In this document: piece by piece, positions 45,743 to 54,193 of the stretch
How positions within the stretch are numbered: position 1 is the first letter of the stretch
Layout: every line of letters begins with the position of its first letter
Source of the DNA: an uncultured Pelagibacteraceae bacterium
GTDB taxonomy: Bacteria; Pseudomonadota; Alphaproteobacteria; Pelagibacterales; Pelagibacteraceae
DNA length: 64,000 bases
Assembly: GCA_902609675.1 (NCBI GenBank)
Contig: CACLST010000002.1
Location: 1 to 64,000, forward strand
Direction of reading: 5' to 3'
Program-made: the position numbers and the translations under genes
The notes under the pieces: model-generated
Database searches by the model: none
Told to the model about the DNA's origin: nothing
Seen by the model: the letters and a program-made list of their open reading frames with translations, nothing else

Positions 45743-46597
45743 ATGGCTTTACCAAAATATACAGAACCCCATTACAGAATCTGGCATTATTTTTATCTTT
45801 TTGTTTGTGCATGTGTATTTTTCTTTTTAATTGCTCCTTTATTTGTAATTTTTCCGTTATCATTTAACGCAGAAGAATTTTTAGTATTTACAGATGGAAT
45901 GAAGAGATTAGACCCAGATGCTTTTTCTACGAGATGGTACAAAGATATGGTCTATGGAACAAAAAATCCTTGGGGCTTAGCTGCAAAAAATAGTTTTATA
46001 ATTGCAATATTTGCAACCATTGGTTCAATTATACTTGGTACATTAGCCGCTTTAGGTTTGAGTAGCAGACATATGCCTTACAAAGGTTTGATAATGGCAA
46101 CTTTAATATCTCCAATGATCGTTCCTTTAATTATTTCAGGTGTTGCAATTTTCTTTTTTATGGCGAAAGTAGGATTGGCTGCTACACACTTAGGTATAAT
46201 TTTAGCACATATTATACTGGGAACTCCATTTGTAGTAATTACAGTCACCGCAACACTTTCAGGATTTGACCATAGCATAACTCGAGCTGCATCTAGTTTA
46301 GGTAGCAATCCTTTTAATACATTTATGAAAATTACTCTGCCATTAATTCTACCTGGTGTAATTTCTGGTGGTTTGTTTGCGTTTGTTACATCTTTCGATG
46401 AGGTAGTAGTTGTATTATTCTTAGCAGGCTTAGATAATACTACAATACCAGTTCAAATGTGGACTGGTCTAAGAGAACAGCTTAGTCCTACAATTTTAGC
46501 TGTAGCAACATGTTTAATTGTTTTATCAATATTAATCTTAGTTACAGCTGAGCTTTTAAGAAGAAGATCTGAGAGATTAAGAGGAATAAATAGATAG
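45743..46597 (+). CDS. ABC transporter permease (PotC-like)
   Basis: A 284-residue permease with six predicted helices. The coupling loop is SITRAASSLGSNPFNTFMKITLPLI near residue 180. SFDEVVVVLFLAG near residue 215 is a common PotC/PotI feature. It starts 2 bases after the PotB-like gene and completes the importer with the ATPase and binding protein upstream. Its stop lies one base from the stop of the convergent thiolase gene, and no terminator hairpin is visible between them. Confidence 0.9.
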   Translation: MALPKYTEPHYRIWHYFYLFVCACVFFFLIAPLFVIFPLSFNAEEFLVFTDGMKRLDPDAFSTRWYKDMVYGTKNPWGLAAKNSFIIAIFATIGSIILGTLAALGLSSRHMPYKGLIMATLISPMIVPLIISGVAIFFFMAKVGLAATHLGIILAHIILGTPFVVITVTATLSGFDHSITRAASSLGSNPFNTFMKITLPLILPGVISGGLFAFVTSFDEVVVVLFLAGLDNTTIPVQMWTGLREQLSPTILAVATCLIVLSILILVTAELLRRRSERLRGINR

Positions 46598-46598
46598 T

Positions 46599-47723
46599 TT
46601 AGTTTACAGACTCGATTACTGTAGCAATTCCCATACCCAAACCAATACATTGAGTAGATAAAGCATACTTTTTATTTTCTCTCTGAAGTAATTCAGCAGC
46701 TTTGCCTGTAATTCTTGCACCTGTTGCCCCAAGAGGATGTCCAAGAGCAAGTGCTCCACCATCTAAATTAACTTTATCTTTATCTATTCCTAAATCTTTA
46801 ATGCATGCTAAGGATTGCGACGCGAAAGCCTCATTCAATTCAACAATATCAATTTTATCCGCTGACAAATTAGCTCTCCCCAAAGCTTTTCGCGATGCTC
46901 CAATTGGACCTAATCCCATATAGTCAGGATCACAGCCTTGCACTGCAGTAGACACAATTCTTCCTAGAATATTTAAATTATTTTCTTTTGCATAATTTTC
47001 CTCACAAATTAATGTTGCGGCCGCACCATCTGTTAAAGGTGAAGAAGTTGCTGCTGTAACAGTACCATTTTCATCGAACGCGAGTTTTAATCCATCTAAT
47101 TTTTCCATTGTACTACCTGGTCTAATATTTCCATCAGTATCACAATCACCAATAGATACTATTTCATTTTTAAAATTCCCTTTTGTTTGAGCTTCATGTG
47201 CTTTTTGATGACTTGAGATCGCAAATTCCTGCTGTTCATGCCTTGAGATATTATATTTTTTTGCAACATTTTCTGCGGTAGTTCCCATTGAAAAATACAC
47301 ATGAGGATTATCATTTTTATTTTCAGGATAAGGTATGGGATCAAATCCTGTATTAACTCTGGTCATACTTTCTACTCCTCCACATATAAATACTTTTCCT
47401 GCACCTAATGAAATTTTACCTGCAGCAATATGAATTGCTTCCATTGAAGAACCACACCATCTGTCAACTGTCATTCCTGAAGTTTTGACATCCATATTAG
47501 TTAAAAATGTTGTTAGCTTTCCAATATTAAATGACTGTTCTCCAGTTTGGAATGCACAACCAACAACAATATCTTCAATATCATCTTTTTTAACATTGGA
47601 TTTAGTAACTAAATTTTTAATCACCTCTGCTAATAAATTTACTGGTTTTGTATCTATGAGAGCACCTTTTCTCGCCATTGTAAAAGGCGATCTAGAGAAG
47701 CCAGCAATTACAGGTTTAAACAT
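46599..47723 (-). CDS. Acetyl-CoA C-acyltransferase (thiolase)
   Basis: A 374-residue thiolase. The nucleophilic cysteine is in VDRWCGSSMEAIH (near residue 88). The later motifs NEAFASQSLACI, GGALALGHPLGATGARI with the catalytic histidine and CIGLGMG with the second catalytic cysteine are all intact. It cleaves 3-ketoacyl-CoA with CoA, or condenses two acyl-CoA. It is last in the minus-strand operon from 54078, 16 bases after the DmdA-like gene. It may process acetoacetyl-CoA from carnitine breakdown, or a 3-ketoacyl-CoA from the operon's own substrate. Confidence 0.9.
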   Translation of the reverse strand: MFKPVIAGFSRSPFTMARKGALIDTKPVNLLAEVIKNLVTKSNVKKDDIEDIVVGCAFQTGEQSFNIGKLTTFLTNMDVKTSGMTVDRWCGSSMEAIHIAAGKISLGAGKVFICGGVESMTRVNTGFDPIPYPENKNDNPHVYFSMGTTAENVAKKYNISRHEQQEFAISSHQKAHEAQTKGNFKNEIVSIGDCDTDGNIRPGSTMEKLDGLKLAFDENGTVTAATSSPLTDGAAATLICEENYAKENNLNILGRIVSTAVQGCDPDYMGLGPIGASRKALGRANLSADKIDIVELNEAFASQSLACIKDLGIDKDKVNLDGGALALGHPLGATGARITGKAAELLQRENKKYALSTQCIGLGMGIATVIESVN

Positions 47724-47739
47724 AATAATAAATATAAGG

Positions 47740-48906
47740 TTAATCTGGAAATGGTAAAGAAGTTATAATGCCTTTTCTATTTTTTCCATTGAAAGTATTC
47801 ACAAAGACCTCATTTCCAATTTCCCAATAATCTTTTAAAATCATAGAAAGGCCTATATTCTTTCTAAATCCAGGAGAATATATTCCAGATGCAATTTGCC
47901 CAATTTTTTCATTATCCTTTGAATATACTGGTAGAGGTACACCGGTTGGCTTACACGGATCTCCATCAAACAAAATTCCTCTCATTTTCTGAACTATTCC
48001 ATCAGATTGGATCTTTCTTAAAGCCTCTTTACCTATAAAATCGTGATCATCTTCTTGTTTGCAGTATTTTTCAAGATTGCACTCCAAAGGATTATTTTCT
48101 CTTGTAAAATCATTTCCGTAAGACATTAACCCTGCCTCAATTCTATCAATTAAATTTGGGCATCCTGGAGAAATATTAAATTTTTGTCCATTCTCCCAAA
48201 CAGTATCCCAAAGTTTTTCTCCAAGTTCTATTTCATTAAAATGAGTTTCAAATCCTTTAAAATATATTTCAAAACCGTCTTGTTTACTATATCCTGATCT
48301 AGCAATAATTTGTTTAGTTCCTAAAAAATCAAACACTTTAAAATTAAAAAATTTTAGCTTTTTTATATCCTCACCAAAAATTGAAATTAGTAGATCCTCA
48401 GATTTCGGACCTTGAATAGCTAGTGGATAGACATCTGGTTCGATAATTTCTACATTTAATTTTGATCCTAAAGCAATTCCTTTTGCCCAAAGTAAAATAT
48501 CTGAATCTGCAATAGAAATCCAAAACATATCATCATCTAGTTTTAATAAAACTGGATCATTAATCATACCAGCCGTTTCATCAATTATTGGAATATAAAA
48601 ACATTTACCTGTTTCCATTTTTTTTATGGATCGGGGTGTCATTTTTTGTACAAGTTTTTCAGCATCTGGACCTTTGATTTGTACTTGTCTTTGACAAGAC
48701 ACATCCCATACTTGAACCTGTTCTCTTAAATGCCAGTAGTCTTCTTCTACAGTATTTTTAAAACCTTTAGGTAATAGCATGTGATTGACAACAGTAAAAT
48801 CAGATACTCCACATTCCTCTACTTTATTAGTAAATGGAGTTCGTCTTATACGCCTAGACATATTCAATTTTATATTTTTTTGTGAAATTAAATTTTCTTT
48901 ACTCAT
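47740..48906 (-). CDS. DmdA-like folate-dependent demethylase (GcvT family)
   Basis: A 388-residue GcvT-fold protein. The N-terminal MSRRIRRTPFTNKVEECGV and QVWDVSCQRQVQIKG, then FWISIADSDILLWAKG and GCPNLIDRIEAGLMSYGNDF, strongly recall SAR11 DMSP demethylase DmdA. It may be a second-clade DmdA or a relative acting on another methylated sulfonium or amine. The family transfers a methyl group to tetrahydrofolate. Unlike typical dmdA, it sits in an operon with a transthyretin-like protein, a ThDP enzyme and a second GcvT-like protein. Substrate is open; the family is firm. Confidence 0.82.
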   Translation of the reverse strand: MSKENLISQKNIKLNMSRRIRRTPFTNKVEECGVSDFTVVNHMLLPKGFKNTVEEDYWHLREQVQVWDVSCQRQVQIKGPDAEKLVQKMTPRSIKKMETGKCFYIPIIDETAGMINDPVLLKLDDDMFWISIADSDILLWAKGIALGSKLNVEIIEPDVYPLAIQGPKSEDLLISIFGEDIKKLKFFNFKVFDFLGTKQIIARSGYSKQDGFEIYFKGFETHFNEIELGEKLWDTVWENGQKFNISPGCPNLIDRIEAGLMSYGNDFTRENNPLECNLEKYCKQEDDHDFIGKEALRKIQSDGIVQKMRGILFDGDPCKPTGVPLPVYSKDNEKIGQIASGIYSPGFRKNIGLSMILKDYWEIGNEVFVNTFNGKNRKGIITSLPFPD

Positions 48907-48907
48907 T

Positions 48908-49243
48908 TTATTTAGACCACCAAACTGTGTAACTATTTTTAGAGATTATAATTGGAACATGGTATTTTTTATTTTGATCTTCCATTTTAAATTTAATATT
49001 AATTTCTGAAACTATTTTTTTTTCTGAAAAATAATTGCCAGTTTTACAAACCATTTCATACTCACAATTGCAGTCGTCTTTACTTAATTCAAATTCTTGC
49101 AGTATACGTCCACCTTCATCAGATTTAGTTTTGCAGAAAACATTCTTTTCTCCATTTTCATTAATTTGATAAATAATTACTTCAACATTTGCAGCGTGCG
49201 AGCCATTTGTTGCATCTAATAAGTGAGAAGAGAAAGTTGCCAC
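48908..49243 (-). CDS. Transthyretin-like / 5-hydroxyisourate hydrolase-family protein
   Basis: A 111-residue protein of the HIUase/transthyretin family. It opens with FSSHLLDATNGSHAANVEV, keeps the active-site histidine H7, R46 (EGGR) and H95 (KYHVP), and has the right length. The usual C-terminal YRGS tetrapeptide is replaced by an ending VWWSK, so ring-opening of hydroxyisourate may be altered. No uricase or OHCU decarboxylase gene is nearby. It lies 2 bases after the ThDP enzyme stop and 1 base before the DmdA-like start, so it belongs to this pathway. It may hydrolyse another cyclic amide or lactone. Confidence 0.75.
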   Translation of the reverse strand: MATFSSHLLDATNGSHAANVEVIIYQINENGEKNVFCKTKSDEGGRILQEFELSKDDCNCEYEMVCKTGNYFSEKKIVSEINIKFKMEDQNKKYHVPIIISKNSYTVWWSK

Positions 49244-49245
49244 AA

Positions 49246-50988
49246 TTATTCTATTGATGATTTTTCTCTTTTACTTGCAACTGCTGAGACTATTGGGCTT
49301 AATACAGGTTTTGCTTTAACATTTACACATGCGGGTTTTCCACTTTCCATAGCTCTTTTAAGTGCAGGACCTAATTCTTCTCTTTTATTAACTAATTCTC
49401 CATGTCCTCCAAAACCCTCAAATATCTTGTGAAATGGTATATCACGAAAATCAGTTCCCACGCTTTTTCCACTTTTAAATAATCTCTCTTGTTGCTGACC
49501 AATTGAGGCAAGACCTCCGTTATTATCAATTACAACAGTAATAGGTTTTTTCTCATAAAATACACTTTCAATAGACATTCCCCCAGATAAAAATGCACCA
49601 TCACCACTAATTAAAACTACATTTGAATCTGGATTATGATTTTTTGCAGATAGAGCGAATGAAACCCCAACACCTAACATGCTAAAAGTTCCAGGATGCA
49701 ATATACCTTTTAATTTTTTCCCTTTGGCACCTGCGATGTTAATTGCAATTTCAGACCAAAAATGAGTATTTCCTCCGTCGATAACAAGCCAATCATTTTC
49801 ACTCATTGCATTTTGAACATCCAATGAAAGTTGTAGAGGGTGAATTTTTCCTCCATTTTTTTTAGATGCCTCAGCTTCAATTTCTAAATCTTTTAATGAT
49901 TTATCTACCCATTCTTTCTTCTTTTTTTTATTCTCTTCAAACCAATTTGTATTTAAAGACCATTTATTATTTTTTTTTAAGTTGGATAATGTATCTAAAA
50001 AAACACCAGGATCACTTAGTAAACTAAAATCTGCAGCTCTGTTAAGTTCTAATTCTTCATGTGAACCATTCACACAAACTAATTTTGTTGTTTCTGGTAT
50101 AAAAGGTGGATTTCCAAAATTTAGTTGATTATCTAATCGTGCTCCAACTACAAGAACTAGATCTGAATTTTGTAATGCAAATTCTGAGGGAGGATATTGA
50201 TGTATATCAGCCAAGCCCATATAAGCGTTAGCTTCTTCTCCTAATAATTTTTGATGATATGGGACATTAAAAATTGGTATATTTAAATTATTACCAGCTG
50301 CCTCAAGATTTTTTTCTGAATGTGACCACCAAACACCGTGTCCACCAATAATAACTGGTTTTTTTGAATTACAAGCAAGTTCTAATACTTTAGAGAGTGA
50401 ATTTGGATCTGGCCACGCTTTGGCTATAGGTTTTGCTTTTTGAGAATATGGTCTTTCCTCTAAACCAACTTCCTCTGCAAAAGATGAAAACATAATATCA
50501 ACAGGAAGACTAAGATGTACAGCACCTGGATATCCGTTAGTTGCAATATGATATGCTTTGTCTACAAATTCTCTTATTCTAGTTCCATCAGTAATGCTTG
50601 CACTATATTTCGTTAAAGGGGCTGCAATTGAAACATCATCAATTTCTTTAAAACCACCTGAGCCTTGTCTTTTAAGACTGCTAGATCCTGTAATGTAAAT
50701 AATTGGACTTCTCTCACCCCAAGCCTCCATCATTGAAGGAACTGCATTTGTAAATCCCTCTGGTCCAACTAAACATACTGATGGTTTACGAGTAATTCTT
50801 GTATTGCCATCTGCTAAATGACCTGCAATCTGCTCATGAGGAGTGTTTATAACTTCAATTTGGCATTCAGCAAAACCTTCAATTGCTGGATTACAAAAAC
50901 CTCCTGAAAGAGTAAAAACTTTACTAATTCCTTTATCTTTTAGAGCCCTCGCAAGTAAAGCCCCACCTCTAATTTTGTTTTCGCTCAT
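49246..50988 (-). CDS. Thiamine-diphosphate enzyme of the acetolactate synthase/2-hydroxyacyl-CoA lyase superfamily
   Basis: A 580-residue three-domain ThDP enzyme. The proton-relay glutamate is E52 (PHEQIAG). The cofactor motif runs from GDGAFLSGG to VIDNNGGLASIG. FTLSGGFCNPAIEGF at the N-terminus is unlike biosynthetic acetolactate synthase and closer to glyoxylate carboligase or 2-hydroxyacyl-CoA lyase types. It starts immediately after the FMN hydroxyacid oxidase gene; the two could form and then cleave or decarboxylate a 2-oxo acid. It differs in motif from the Xsc-like enzyme at 6368-8068. Substrate unknown. Confidence 0.85.
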   Translation of the reverse strand: MSENKIRGGALLARALKDKGISKVFTLSGGFCNPAIEGFAECQIEVINTPHEQIAGHLADGNTRITRKPSVCLVGPEGFTNAVPSMMEAWGERSPIIYITGSSSLKRQGSGGFKEIDDVSIAAPLTKYSASITDGTRIREFVDKAYHIATNGYPGAVHLSLPVDIMFSSFAEEVGLEERPYSQKAKPIAKAWPDPNSLSKVLELACNSKKPVIIGGHGVWWSHSEKNLEAAGNNLNIPIFNVPYHQKLLGEEANAYMGLADIHQYPPSEFALQNSDLVLVVGARLDNQLNFGNPPFIPETTKLVCVNGSHEELELNRAADFSLLSDPGVFLDTLSNLKKNNKWSLNTNWFEENKKKKKEWVDKSLKDLEIEAEASKKNGGKIHPLQLSLDVQNAMSENDWLVIDGGNTHFWSEIAINIAGAKGKKLKGILHPGTFSMLGVGVSFALSAKNHNPDSNVVLISGDGAFLSGGMSIESVFYEKKPITVVIDNNGGLASIGQQQERLFKSGKSVGTDFRDIPFHKIFEGFGGHGELVNKREELGPALKRAMESGKPACVNVKAKPVLSPIVSAVASKREKSSIE

Positions 50989-52152
50989 TTAGTAATTTAC
51001 CTTATTTACAGTACTATCTATTACTATATTAGAAGTTACATCATTAATATCGTTTAATCCTACTAACCCGAGTGTCGTGCTGACTTCTTCTTTGATTATT
51101 TCCACAATTCTCCTTAGTCCTTTTCTTCCATCAGCACCCATTGCATACATTACGGGCCTTCCAATCATTGCATAATCTGCGCCAAATGCAAGAGCTCTCA
51201 CGATATCACTTCCACTTCTTATTCCACTATCAAAGATTAAAGGAAAATCATTTCCTACTGACTTTCTGATTAATGGAAGCATATTTATTGCTGCTGTAGC
51301 GCTATCTAATTGTCTGCCTCCATGATTTGAAACTTGAATTGCATCTGCTCCTGCTTCTTTTATTTGATTTGCATCATCTGGAGACATCACTCCTTTAATA
51401 ATAAGTTTACCTTTCCATTTATCTCTAACTCTTTTAAGTGTACCCCAATCTGTTGAGCCTCTGCTTTCTTTTCTTTTAAATATACCGTCTCCAGTTTTAG
51501 ATGTTACATAATTCATTGGTTTAGGTATACCACTTAGTAAAGTAGAAAGAGACCAAATAGGGTGAGTTGCAAAATCAAAAAATTGTTTTGGACCAATTTT
51601 AAAAGGGTAGGAGAAACCATTTTTATCATCTCTAGTTCGTCTAGATAGTACTGGTACATCTACAGTTAATATTGCAACTTCATATCCTGCATTTTTAGCT
51701 CTATCTAAAAGTTCCATAACAAAATTTTCATCTTGAAATATATATAGCTGCATCCAAGAATGACCTTCTGAAAGTTCATACATTTTTTCTAAAGTGGTTG
51801 TAGATGCCATAGAAACACACGTAGGAATATTATTTCTCGCACTTTCTGCAGCTAACATAGAGTCTGCTCCAGGCCATGATAAATTGGTCATTCCCATTGG
51901 AGCAAAACCAAAAGGAAAATTAAATTCATATCCTAATACTTTTTTTTTAAGAGATCTTTTTTCAACATTTCTTAAAACTTTAGGTTCAAGTCTAATTTGA
52001 TCTAAAGCTCTGCTATTTATTTCTGCTAATTTTTCATCTCCAGATGCACCATCAATAAAATCAAAAACTAATTTAGGGAGACGTTTTCGTGATAATTCTC
52101 TTGCGTCTTTAATGCTAAAAATTTTTTGACTTGGTAAAATATTATCGCTCAT
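50989..52152 (-). CDS. FMN-dependent alpha-hydroxyacid oxidase/dehydrogenase (LldD/GlcO family)
   Basis: A 387-residue FMN TIM-barrel enzyme. DFIDGASGDE near the N-terminus, MQLYIFQD, LTVDVPVLSRRTRD, SNHGGRQLD with the catalytic His and Arg, and DSGIRSGSDI are all conserved. It oxidises a 2-hydroxyacid such as lactate, glycolate or mandelate to the 2-oxo acid. No membrane anchor is obvious beyond the usual loop region (residues about 185-225). It overlaps the S51 peptidase gene by 11 bases and feeds naturally into the following ThDP enzyme. Confidence 0.9.
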   Translation of the reverse strand: MSDNILPSQKIFSIKDARELSRKRLPKLVFDFIDGASGDEKLAEINSRALDQIRLEPKVLRNVEKRSLKKKVLGYEFNFPFGFAPMGMTNLSWPGADSMLAAESARNNIPTCVSMASTTTLEKMYELSEGHSWMQLYIFQDENFVMELLDRAKNAGYEVAILTVDVPVLSRRTRDDKNGFSYPFKIGPKQFFDFATHPIWSLSTLLSGIPKPMNYVTSKTGDGIFKRKESRGSTDWGTLKRVRDKWKGKLIIKGVMSPDDANQIKEAGADAIQVSNHGGRQLDSATAAINMLPLIRKSVGNDFPLIFDSGIRSGSDIVRALAFGADYAMIGRPVMYAMGADGRKGLRRIVEIIKEEVSTTLGLVGLNDINDVTSNIVIDSTVNKVNY

Positions 52153-52840
52153 TATTAACTTTTATATATTCTTTTAAATTAAGTTGTTTATTTTGATCAA
52201 CAAAATAAGCATTATGACTTTCTCTGGAAGAATAAACCTCAGTTGGTTTTCCGTCAATAAAAAGTACCGCAACTCCATCATCTAAAGCAATACCACTGGG
52301 TAAAATTACATTATTTATATTTTCTCTGTATTTATCTGCTCTTTTTGCATCTGAATAATGTGGCGTAAAACTTCCTGATATAAGACCTATTCCACGCAAT
52401 GGCTTGAAGCCAGGTCCATCTGAGTCTGTCAGAAAATAATCAAACCAACATGCAGCCCCAGCACTTACACCAGAAAGAATTATACCTGCGTTATAAACTT
52501 CTTTAAAAATATTAAATAAATTATTTCTTTTCCATAAGTCGAGCATAAATTTTGTATTTCCACCACCTACATAAACAGCGTCTAAATTTGAAATCCAGTT
52601 TTCAAAACCCTGAACTTTAGAGACAAGATCGAAATGAGAAACTTTAAAGTTAGTATTTTTAAATCTTTTATAGAATAGTTCAGTTTTTTTAGTGTCATCA
52701 TTGCTGGCTGTTGGTAAAAATCCAATAGAGCAGTTTTCTTTACTTATTTGATCTAAAAAAAATTGATCTAGATCGTTATCTTCGTTATGAGTGAAGCCTC
52801 CACCACCAACTGCTATTATTTGTTTTTTATCCTTCACCAA
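52142..52840 (-). CDS. Peptidase S51-family protein (dipeptidase E/cyanophycinase-like)
   Basis: A 232-residue S51 hydrolase. The nucleophile is the serine in GVSAGAACW, and a histidine in FTPHYSDA is the probable base. AVYVGGGNTKFML is another family motif. PepE members remove N-terminal aspartate from dipeptides and cyanophycinases cleave Asp-Arg. No signal peptide is visible, so it acts in the cytoplasm. Its place opposite a Dpp-type importer suggests that the imported molecule is a dipeptide or acidic amide, which this enzyme opens before demethylation and oxidation. That link is inference. Confidence 0.82.
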   Translation of the reverse strand: MVKDKKQIIAVGGGGFTHNEDNDLDQFFLDQISKENCSIGFLPTASNDDTKKTELFYKRFKNTNFKVSHFDLVSKVQGFENWISNLDAVYVGGGNTKFMLDLWKRNNLFNIFKEVYNAGIILSGVSAGAACWFDYFLTDSDGPGFKPLRGIGLISGSFTPHYSDAKRADKYRENINNVILPSGIALDDGVAVLFIDGKPTEVYSSRESHNAYFVDQNKQLNLKEYIKVNNER

Positions 52841-52848
52841 ATAAATGA

Positions 52849-54078
52849 TTAATTTGTGGTTTTAATACCTGTCCAAGGATTAGGTTCTCTAGGAATATTT
52901 CTATTTATACCTCTAACAATTTCTCCTTTTTCATCGTACATGGGTAATTTACAGAGTTGACCTTTATGTACTTTTCCGTCAGTGCATTTAACATCAACAA
53001 CATCTCCTGGTCCATTTTCATTGTTATAGAGGTGCACAATGCCAACTCCACAAATTTGATATGGCGACCAAGTACTAGAAGTTATTTTACCAATATTTTT
53101 TTCATTTATTTTAATACTTTCACCTTTAATAGCAGTTCCCTCTGCAACTCTAATTCCCCATGTTTTACATTTTTTATCTGATGTCATGAGAGCCTCTTTT
53201 CCAATAAAATCTTCTTTATCAAAATTTATAAAACGCCCAAGACCAACTGAAAATGGATTTGTTTTTTTTGTAAAATCTTGACCTGCAGATAGTAGACCTG
53301 CCTCAATTCTTCTACATCTAAAACCAGGAGTGGCGACTAAAACCATACCTAATTTTTTTCCCTCCTCAAGAATGTAATCTCCTATTTTTTCAGTTTCATT
53401 TTCAGGTCGAAAATAAATTTCCCACCCAAGTTCGTTTGTAAAACCACTTCGACTTACAATCACTTTTTGATCTAAAATTTGTAATTCTTTCCAATCAAAA
53501 TATTTCCAGTTATTTTCAGAAAATCCATCTGCTATATTTTCTAACAGTTTCATTGATAAAGGACCTTGGATTTGACTTACCCATACGTCAGGATCTTTTA
53601 TTTCAACATCCATATTTTTAGAATGAGCTTTATACCAAGAAAAAAGATCGCCATCTGCTTGAGCAAACCAAAATTTATCTTCATCAATTTTTAATAAAAC
53701 TCCATCTGTAATCATCCCCCCATCATGATAACAAGCAAACTGGTAAGAACATCTTCCTTTTGATATTTTTGATACATCTCTTGGGAATATTTTTTGTAAT
53801 AACTTAAGTGAGTCTGGGCCGGATATTTCAAATGGATGTTCACCAGTATGTCTAAATATTATTTCTTGCCGTCCTTTCCAATACATTTCCTCGGAACTAA
53901 CATTTGACAATTTCTCAAGTGTTAATCTTCCAGCATAATTTGAATATTCAGGGTCATAAGGAAGCTCTTGATAAGTCAATGGATGAACTTGAATTGATCT
54001 TGCAAGCTCTAAAGAGTTAGAATTTTCATGGCTAACAGGCTTAACTGTAAACCTATATTTATTGATTAAATCTTTCAT
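52849..54078 (-). CDS. GcvT/DmdA-family folate-dependent methyltransferase
   Basis: A 409-residue GcvT-fold protein and the first gene of the 54078-46599 operon. DVSKISKGRCSYQFACYHDGGMITDGVLLKI, VSRSGFTNELGWEIYF and RCRRIEAGLLSAGQDF are family features. It is paralogous to the DmdA-like protein at 47740-48906 but lacks the SRRxRRTPFT start. An N-terminal extension of about 65 residues precedes the core. Substrates of relatives include DMSP, dimethylglycine, sarcosine and aromatic O-methyl groups. It is divergent from a Dpp-type binding protein with a 115-base shared control region. Confidence 0.82.
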   Translation of the reverse strand: MKDLINKYRFTVKPVSHENSNSLELARSIQVHPLTYQELPYDPEYSNYAGRLTLEKLSNVSSEEMYWKGRQEIIFRHTGEHPFEISGPDSLKLLQKIFPRDVSKISKGRCSYQFACYHDGGMITDGVLLKIDEDKFWFAQADGDLFSWYKAHSKNMDVEIKDPDVWVSQIQGPLSMKLLENIADGFSENNWKYFDWKELQILDQKVIVSRSGFTNELGWEIYFRPENETEKIGDYILEEGKKLGMVLVATPGFRCRRIEAGLLSAGQDFTKKTNPFSVGLGRFINFDKEDFIGKEALMTSDKKCKTWGIRVAEGTAIKGESIKINEKNIGKITSSTWSPYQICGVGIVHLYNNENGPGDVVDVKCTDGKVHKGQLCKLPMYDEKGEIVRGINRNIPREPNPWTGIKTTN

Positions 54079-54141
54079 TACTTTTTTTTAAATAATTAAA
54101 ATACATCAATAAAACAAATAAAAAAGAACCATTTTCACTGT

Positions 54142-54160
54142 TGCTATATAAGTTGCTAAT
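54142..54160 (+). promoter_or_regulatory. Candidate extended -10 promoter of the Dpp-type binding protein gene
   Basis: TGC directly precedes TATATA (54145-54150), an extended -10 arrangement. The following AGTTGCTAA matches the stretch upstream of the binding protein gene starting at 2599. The ATG is 43 bases further on, after a GAGAGGA ribosome site. Confidence 0.42.
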
Positions 54161-54193
54161 TGTTACCTTTTATTTTTTTAAAGAGAGGAAATT

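Noticed and set aside
54079..54193. Possible glycine riboswitch upstream of the GcvT-like gene
   Set aside because: SAR11 genomes use glycine riboswitches, so I looked for one. The gap is only 115 bases, shared by two divergent genes, and I see no paired-aptamer pattern.
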